Assembly: GCA_905234575.1 (NCBI GenBank)
Contig: CAJOIG010000105.1
Span: 1-5,985, forward strand
Direction: 5' to 3'
DNA from: an uncultured Oscillospiraceae bacterium
Lineage (GTDB): Bacteria > Bacillota > Clostridia > Oscillospirales > Oscillospiraceae
DNA: 5,985 bases
Part shown: positions 1 through 4,046 of the stretch, in pieces
Position numbering within the stretch: position 1 is the stretch's first letter
How the letters are laid out: every line of letters begins with the position of its first letter
The notes under the pieces: generated by a model
The model's input: the letters and a program-made list of their open reading frames with translations, nothing else
Database searches by the model: none
Told to the model about the DNA's origin: nothing
Program-made: the position numbers and the translations under genes

Positions 1-1
1 C

Positions 2-1102
2 GTCATGGTGCCGTACAACGGCCTTCTGCCGGACATGGTGGAGGACTACACGGCCCGCGCGCGGTTTTCGAGCGTCCGCATGATCTTCTCCTCCTTCGGT
101 GCGATCCTGGCGGGCCTCGTGCCGACGCTGCTCATAAAGGACAACACAAATCCGGCCCAGTACTTCACCGTGGCGGTCATCTTCTCCGCGGTCTTCCTCG
201 TCGTGATCCTGCTGACCTTCGCGGGAACGTGGGAGCGGCAGAAGCCCGTGGTGAAGGTGGCCTTCAAGGACAGCTTCCGCCATTCCTTCACGGTCTACCG
301 GAGCCGGTCCTTCCTGCTGCTCATGGGGATCTTCATCTTCGGGCAGGGCGCGGCGGATTTCGTGACCGGCCTTGCCGTGTACTATGTGGACGACGTCTTG
401 AACGCCTATGGCGGCGGCAACTTCACGGTCCTCATGGGCGTGATCCTGCTCAGCCAGTTTTTGGGGATGTTCCTGTTCATGCCCATCATGGCGCGCACGT
501 CGAAGAAATTCCCCGTGCTCGTGGGAACGCCCGTGCGCATGGCCGCGACCCTCGCCATGCTGTTTTTCTCCCATGAGGGCGCGAACTTCACGGTCATCCT
601 CGCTCTGTCCTTCATCATCGGTCTCGGCATGGCGGGCTGCTCCACAAGCATCTACGCCATCCTCGCGGATATGCCGGATGTGGACGAGCTCATCACCACC
701 GTAAACCGCCCGGGCATCTGCTCCGGCATGGCGACCTTCGTCCGCAAGATCGCCACGGGCTTCTCCTCCGCCATCATCGGCGTGCTGCTCGCCATGGTGG
801 GGTACAGCGAGGTCATCGCCTCCGAGGGCGGACGCCAGGCTGCGGCGACGCAGGTGGGCATCGCGAACGTGTATGTGTTCGCGCAGATCATCATGCTGGC
901 CATCACCCTGGTGTTTGTGGTGCTCTATCCCCTGGGCAAGCGGGAGTTCGAGATCGTCCGCCGGGAGATCGCCCGCCGGAAGGGCGAGGACGACAGCGCC
1001 GCCACGCCCGAGGAGATCGCCGTGTGCGAGCGGGTGACCGGCCTGCGCTACGACCGCCTCTGGGACCCGGAGAACGCCCTGCGGCTCTCCTATAAAAAAT
1101 AA
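2..1102 (+). CDS. GPH-family sugar:cation symporter (MelB/YihO-like), 5' end missing
   Basis: Partial gene: the frame is open to the left edge, and the first visible residues (PYNGLLPDMVEDYTARAR) match the conserved cytoplasmic loop after TM4 of MelB-type carriers (PYW/FSL.P..T.D...R). The N-terminus, about 120 residues with TM1-4, is therefore outside the window; the ATG at 5 is internal. Counting from that Met, about eight hydrophobic segments remain (near 27-46, 53-74, 104-125, 141-162, 168-189, 196-217, 252-268, 286-309). The family signature ADMPDVDELITTVNRPGICSG (start near 221) aligns with the MelB/YihO motif AD.VDYGE....R..G and is followed by F.RK. A polar, charged cytoplasmic tail closes the protein, ending at TAA 1100-1102. 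The family transports sugars or glycosides with Na+ or H+ across the inner membrane. YihO and YihP of the E. coli sulfoquinovose cluster are members. Lying 31 bases upstream of the catabolic genes, it probably imports sulfoquinovose or its glyceryl glycoside; product export (DHPS) is the alternative. Family is secure, substrate inferred. Confidence 0.88.
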   Translation, partial: VMVPYNGLLPDMVEDYTARARFSSVRMIFSSFGAILAGLVPTLLIKDNTNPAQYFTVAVIFSAVFLVVILLTFAGTWERQKPVVKVAFKDSFRHSFTVYRSRSFLLLMGIFIFGQGAADFVTGLAVYYVDDVLNAYGGGNFTVLMGVILLSQFLGMFLFMPIMARTSKKFPVLVGTPVRMAATLAMLFFSHEGANFTVILALSFIIGLGMAGCSTSIYAILADMPDVDELITTVNRPGICSGMATFVRKIATGFSSAIIGVLLAMVGYSEVIASEGGRQAAATQVGIANVYVFAQIIMLAITLVFVVLYPLGKREFEIVRREIARRKGEDDSAATPEEIAVCERVTGLRYDRLWDPENALRLSYKK

Positions 1103-1119
1103 CAACAGCAAAGAACAAT

Positions 1120-1125
1120 AAGGAG
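1120..1125 (+). promoter_or_regulatory. Ribosome binding site of the transaldolase gene
   Basis: AAGGAG lies 8 bases before the ATG at 1134 and fixes that start. It sits in the 31-base gap after the transporter stop, the only A/T-rich patch between genes in the window. No convincing -35/-10 pair or terminator hairpin fits in this gap, so the gene is probably read through from the transporter. Confidence 0.8.
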
Positions 1126-1133
1126 CTCTTTCG

Positions 1134-1820
1134 ATGAAATACTTTCTGGACAGCGCCAAGCTCGACGAGATCAAGACCGCCTTCGAGACCTTCGGGATCG
1201 ACGGCGTGACCACGAACCCGCGCCACATCATGGCGAGCGGCAAGCCCTTCCGCCGGGCCATCGGCGATATCGCCGCCTGGGTGAAGACCGAGGGCCTGGA
1301 GGGCGCGGACCGCTTCCCCGTGTCGGTGGAGATCGATCCCCACCTCGACACCGCGGAGGGCATGATCGCCGCGGCGCGGGACATCGCCGGCCTTTGCGGG
1401 AATTTCGTCATCAAGATCCCCGCCACGCCCGAGGGAATCACCGCCGCCCGGAAGCTGGAGGCGGAGGGAATCCGCACGAACGTCACGCTGATCTTCTCCC
1501 CGGCGCAGGCCATCCTGCCCGCGAAAAACGGCTCTCTCTTCGTTTCCCCCTTCATCGGCTGGAAGGAGCAGAACGGCGAGGACTGCCGCCGCTACATCCG
1601 GGACATCGTGGAGATCTATAAGAACTACGGCTTCTACGGCAAAACGCAGATCATCTGCGCCGCCGTCCGCACGCCGAAGCAGATCGTGGACTGCGCGGTC
1701 GCCGGGGCGGACATCGTGACGGCGGGACTCGACGTTTACCGCGACAGCATGCGCCACGCCTACACAACCCAGGGCATCGGCGTATTCACGGAGGCGTGGG
1801 ACGCCACGGCAAAGGAGTAA
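1134..1820 (+). CDS. sftT: Small class-I transaldolase, likely 6-deoxy-6-sulfofructose transaldolase
   Basis: Complete 228-residue TIM-barrel transaldolase of the short TalC/FSA size class. Visible active-site features: D6 (FLDSA), T26-T27-N28 (GVTTNP), Schiff-base lysine K94 in FVIKIP, T118 in NVT, and S138-P-F140. E66 in VSVEID and the SPF triad are transaldolase-type (TalB E96, S176, F178) rather than fructose-6-phosphate aldolase-type (Q, A, Y), so transfer rather than simple aldol cleavage is expected. Two substrate-site changes stand out. The usual TTNPSL is TTNPRH (R30, H31). The phosphate-binding Arg of TalB (R181, in SPFVGR) is W143 (SPFIGW), while the second phosphate Arg (R228) is kept as R179. 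Proposed reaction: 6-deoxy-6-sulfofructose + glyceraldehyde-3-phosphate gives 3-sulfolactaldehyde + fructose-6-phosphate, in the cytoplasm. The reductase and FucI-like isomerase that follow supply and consume these intermediates. Transaldolase family is near certain; the sulfosugar role is inferred from context. Alternative: a generic TalC-like pentose-phosphate transaldolase. Residue equivalences to TalB are from memory. Confidence 0.82.
   Translation: MKYFLDSAKLDEIKTAFETFGIDGVTTNPRHIMASGKPFRRAIGDIAAWVKTEGLEGADRFPVSVEIDPHLDTAEGMIAAARDIAGLCGNFVIKIPATPEGITAARKLEAEGIRTNVTLIFSPAQAILPAKNGSLFVSPFIGWKEQNGEDCRRYIRDIVEIYKNYGFYGKTQIICAAVRTPKQIVDCAVAGADIVTAGLDVYRDSMRHAYTTQGIGVFTEAWDATAKE
1811..1817 (+). 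promoter_or_regulatory. Ribosome binding site of the reductase gene, inside the transaldolase 3' end
   Basis: AAAGGAG overlaps the last two sense codons of the transaldolase (Lys-Glu) and is followed directly by its TAA stop. Nine bases separate it from the ATG at 1827. A terminating ribosome would cover the site, so translation of the two genes is probably coupled. Confidence 0.78.
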
Positions 1821-1826
1821 CACCCT

Positions 1827-2693
1827 ATGAACATCGGATTTGTCGGTCTCGGCATCATGGGCGAGCCCATGTGCCGGAACCTCCTCGAAAAGCTCGGCGG
1901 GACCGTCTATGTCTACAACCGCACGAAGGCGAAGGCGGATGAACTCCTCGCCCGCGGCGCGGTCTGGTGCGCCAGCGCCCGGGAGGCCGCGGAGCACGCG
2001 GACGTGTTCCTCACCATGGTCCCCCGGACGGAGGACTCCCGCGCGGTGTATGAGTCCATCCTGCCCGCGCTGGATGCGACCAAGCTCTGCATCGACATGA
2101 GCACCATCGACCCCGCGGCGTCGGAGGCCATCGCGGAGATGGTCAAAAAGACCGGCGCGGAATTCATCGACGCACCGGTGGTCAAGAGCCGTCCCGCGGC
2201 GGAGGCCGGGACCCTCGGCATCTACGTCGGCGGGTCCGAGGCGGCGTACGAGCGGGCCCTGCCCGTCCTGCGCTGCATGGGGCAGAATATCCTACGTCTC
2301 GGCGGCAACGGCAAGGGCCTCGTCATGAAGCTCTGCCACAACGCCCTGGTCAGCCAGATCCAGAACGGCGTGAACGAGACTGCTTCCCTCGCGGGGGCCT
2401 TCGGCATCGACATCCCCACCTACGCCCTCGCCATCTCCTACGGCGGCGGGCAGAACGCCTATCTCGACACGAAAAAGGCGCCCCTCGCTGCGGAGGACTA
2501 CACCACCGCCTTCTCCATTCGGAACATGCACAAGGACGTGCATCTCTGCGTCGGGCTCGCGGCCCAGGCGGGCCTGCCCATGCCCGGGGAGGAGAACGCC
2601 GTACGGGTATATGACGCGGCCATGGCGGCGGACCTCGGGGACGAGGATTTCTGCGCCACGGTCAAGGTCGTGCGCGGGGAGGCCGGGGCATGA
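1827..2693 (+). CDS. Beta-hydroxyacid dehydrogenase-family reductase, likely 3-sulfolactaldehyde reductase
   Basis: Complete 288-residue member of the 3-hydroxyisobutyrate dehydrogenase / tartronate semialdehyde reductase (GarR) family, at normal family length. The N-terminal Rossmann fold opens with G-L-G-I-M-G (residues 7-12), the dinucleotide-binding motif; N31-R32 at the end of beta-2 leaves NADH or NADPH open. MSTI (91-94) is the family active-site loop. Catalytic lysine K168 lies in MKLCHN with N172. The substrate loop is unusual: the family SGG after DAPV is replaced, giving DAPVVKSRPAA (115-125). E. coli sulfolactaldehyde reductase YihU also lacks SGG there (GRTS, with R123 binding sulfonate), and K120 falls at the R123 position. 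Other YihU contacts are not conserved: N174 aligns with H171 and S178 with V175. Proposed role: reduction of 3-sulfolactaldehyde to 2,3-dihydroxypropane-1-sulfonate, regenerating NAD+ in fermentation. It sits 6 bases after the transaldolase and overlaps the isomerase by 4. Family secure; substrate inferred. A tartronate semialdehyde or succinic semialdehyde reductase is the main alternative. Confidence 0.82.
   Translation: MNIGFVGLGIMGEPMCRNLLEKLGGTVYVYNRTKAKADELLARGAVWCASAREAAEHADVFLTMVPRTEDSRAVYESILPALDATKLCIDMSTIDPAASEAIAEMVKKTGAEFIDAPVVKSRPAAEAGTLGIYVGGSEAAYERALPVLRCMGQNILRLGGNGKGLVMKLCHNALVSQIQNGVNETASLAGAFGIDIPTYALAISYGGGQNAYLDTKKAPLAAEDYTTAFSIRNMHKDVHLCVGLAAQAGLPMPGEENAVRVYDAAMAADLGDEDFCATVKVVRGEAGA
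2676..2682 (+). promoter_or_regulatory. Ribosome binding site of the isomerase gene, inside the reductase 3' end
   Basis: GGGGAGG lies 7 bases before the ATG at 2690. Together with the ATGA stop/start overlap (2690-2693) it decides the isomerase start and points to translational coupling with the reductase. Confidence 0.7.
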
Positions 2694-4027
2694 GCGCGCC
2701 CGTCGTCTATGTCCCCATCGGCGTACCCACCTTCCACCAGGAGAGCGCGAACGCGGCGTTTCGGGCGTCGCTCTCGCTGCTGCGAAGCCTGAGCGGCGAG
2801 GTTCTCGCACCGGAGGGGCCGCTGCTGTCCCCCACGGCCGTGGGCGAGTTTCTGGAGGGTGTGAACGAGCCAGCGCTGTTCGTTCTGCAGAACACCACCT
2901 TCGCGAACGCCGCCTACGCCTGCGAGCTCTTGACCCGCTTCCGGGAGACGCCCGTCCTTTTGTGGACCCTGCGGGAGCCCGTCATCGACGGCGGCCGCCT
3001 GCGCCTCAACTCCCTGACGGGAGCCTACTCCGCCGGGAACGCCATCCGGCGCTTCCGGGACCGGCCGTTCCCCTTCGTCTACGGCGGTCCGGGGGAGGAA
3101 GCAACGAAAACCGCCCTCCGCGCCGCGATCCGCGCGGCGGAGCTCAAGCGCGCCCTGACGGAGCTCACCCTCGCCCAGGTCGGACATACGCCGGAGGGCT
3201 TTGGCTTCGGCCGGGCCCAGGACCTCGATATGCTCGCGGTCTTCGGCGTGCGGCTCGTGTCCGTGGAGGTGCGGGAGCTTCTGGACCGGGCGCGGAGCTA
3301 TTCGGACGCCGAGGCCGCGGAGTTCCTCGCGGACGCGGAGCGGCGCACCGTGGGCCTTGCCGGGACGCCGGAGGCAAACCGCCTCGGCTTTGCCCGGCTG
3401 TATAAGGCCTACGAGACCTGGACGCGGGAATACCATATCGGCGCGCTGGCCTCCCGGTGCTGGCCGGACCTCTTCACGGCCTACGGCACCCCGGTTTGCG
3501 CGGTGCTGGGCATCCTGAACGACCTCGGCGTCGCCGCGAGCTGCGAGACGGACGCCTGGGGCGCGCTGTCCATGTGGATGGGGCAGTTCCTCACCGGCAC
3601 GCCCGTGTTTTTCGGGGATCCCGTCTCGCTGGACGAGGGGGAGAACACCCTGACCTTCTGGCACTGCGGCACCGCGGCCTGCTCTCTGGCCAGGCCGGAC
3701 ACCGGCGCCGCGATCGGCGAGCACTGCAATCGGCACATCGGCCCGACGCTGGAGTTCGGCTGCCGTCCCGCAGATCGGGCGACCATCTTCCGCGTCGGCC
3801 GCGCGCCGGACGGCGCCTTCCGCTTTCTCATCGAAACGGGGGAGATTTTGGACCGCCCGAAGCAGTTTTTCGGCACCTCCCTCGTGCTGCGTCTCGACGA
3901 AAACGCCGAGGAAATGGTCCGGCGCACGGTGCGGGACGGCTGGGAGCCGCATTTTGCCGTGATCTACGGCGACGTTTCCGAGGAACTGTCCCTTCTCGGG
4001 GATATGCTCGGGATTCCCCGCGGATAG
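2690..4027 (+). CDS. sftI: FucI/AraA-superfamily sugar isomerase, likely sulfoquinovose isomerase
   Basis: Complete 445-residue protein resembling the L-fucose/L-arabinose isomerase superfamily (COG2407-like). The N-terminal half is a divergent alpha/beta region. The C-terminal half carries the recognisable core: RCWPDLF (256-262), YGTPVC (265-270), LNDLG (276-280), CETDAWGAL (285-293), D310 in FFGD, FWHCG (323-327) and EPHF (419-422). E286 and D310 are 24 residues apart, as are the FucI metal ligands E337 and D361. H325 and H421 follow at about the AraA spacing (E306, E333, H350, H450). All four metal-site positions are therefore plausible, giving a divalent-metal (probably Mn2+) aldose-ketose isomerase. 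In Firmicutes with transaldolase sulfoglycolysis the isomerase of this superfamily converts sulfoquinovose to 6-deoxy-6-sulfofructose, and this gene is packed with a transaldolase, a reductase and a GPH carrier as expected. Alternatives are isomerisation of fucose, arabinose or another deoxy sugar, but no matching kinase or aldolase is present. Superfamily is strong, substrate inferred. Stop TAG 4025-4027. Confidence 0.8.
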   Translation: MSAPVVYVPIGVPTFHQESANAAFRASLSLLRSLSGEVLAPEGPLLSPTAVGEFLEGVNEPALFVLQNTTFANAAYACELLTRFRETPVLLWTLREPVIDGGRLRLNSLTGAYSAGNAIRRFRDRPFPFVYGGPGEEATKTALRAAIRAAELKRALTELTLAQVGHTPEGFGFGRAQDLDMLAVFGVRLVSVEVRELLDRARSYSDAEAAEFLADAERRTVGLAGTPEANRLGFARLYKAYETWTREYHIGALASRCWPDLFTAYGTPVCAVLGILNDLGVAASCETDAWGALSMWMGQFLTGTPVFFGDPVSLDEGENTLTFWHCGTAACSLARPDTGAAIGEHCNRHIGPTLEFGCRPADRATIFRVGRAPDGAFRFLIETGEILDRPKQFFGTSLVLRLDENAEEMVRRTVRDGWEPHFAVIYGDVSEELSLLGDMLGIPRG

Positions 4028-4030
4028 AAG

Positions 4031-4037
4031 AAGGAGA
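4031..4037 (+). promoter_or_regulatory. Ribosome binding site of the Kup gene
   Basis: AAGGAGA lies 9 bases before the ATG at 4047 and begins 4 bases after the isomerase stop. The 19-base gap has no space for a terminator, a promoter or a riboswitch such as the c-di-AMP (ydaO) element that precedes some Firmicutes potassium transporter genes. Confidence 0.8.
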
Positions 4038-4046
4038 CAGGCAACC

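Larger units (their letters stand above)
2..4027 (+). other. Putative transaldolase-type sulfoglycolysis (sulfo-TAL/SFT) operon segment
   Basis: Four co-directional genes with gaps of 31, 6 and -4 bases encode a GPH carrier, transaldolase, beta-hydroxyacid dehydrogenase-type reductase and FucI-like isomerase. This is the enzyme set reported for anaerobic sulfoquinovose breakdown to DHPS in gut Firmicutes. The sulfoquinovosidase that frees SQ from its glycosides, a regulator and a dedicated sulfonate exporter are not seen here. The presence of a reductase rather than an aldehyde-oxidising dehydrogenase predicts DHPS, not sulfolactate, as the end product. Assignment is by gene combination and active-site residues, without a homology search. 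Confidence 0.72.

Noticed and set aside
1110..1131. Short inverted repeat AAAGA/TCTTT and GAGCTC palindrome around the transaldolase ribosome binding site
   Set aside because: Five-base A/T-rich arms and a six-base palindrome are too weak for a terminator or operator and are expected by chance.
1134..1820. Fructose-6-phosphate aldolase (FSA) as the product
   Set aside because: FSA has Gln, Ala and Tyr at the positions held here by E66, S138 and F140, which are transaldolase-type.
903..1997. Minus-strand open frame (about 364 codons) opposite the transaldolase
   Set aside because: Antisense shadow with no family resemblance; the + strand transaldolase has all catalytic residues and a good ribosome binding site.
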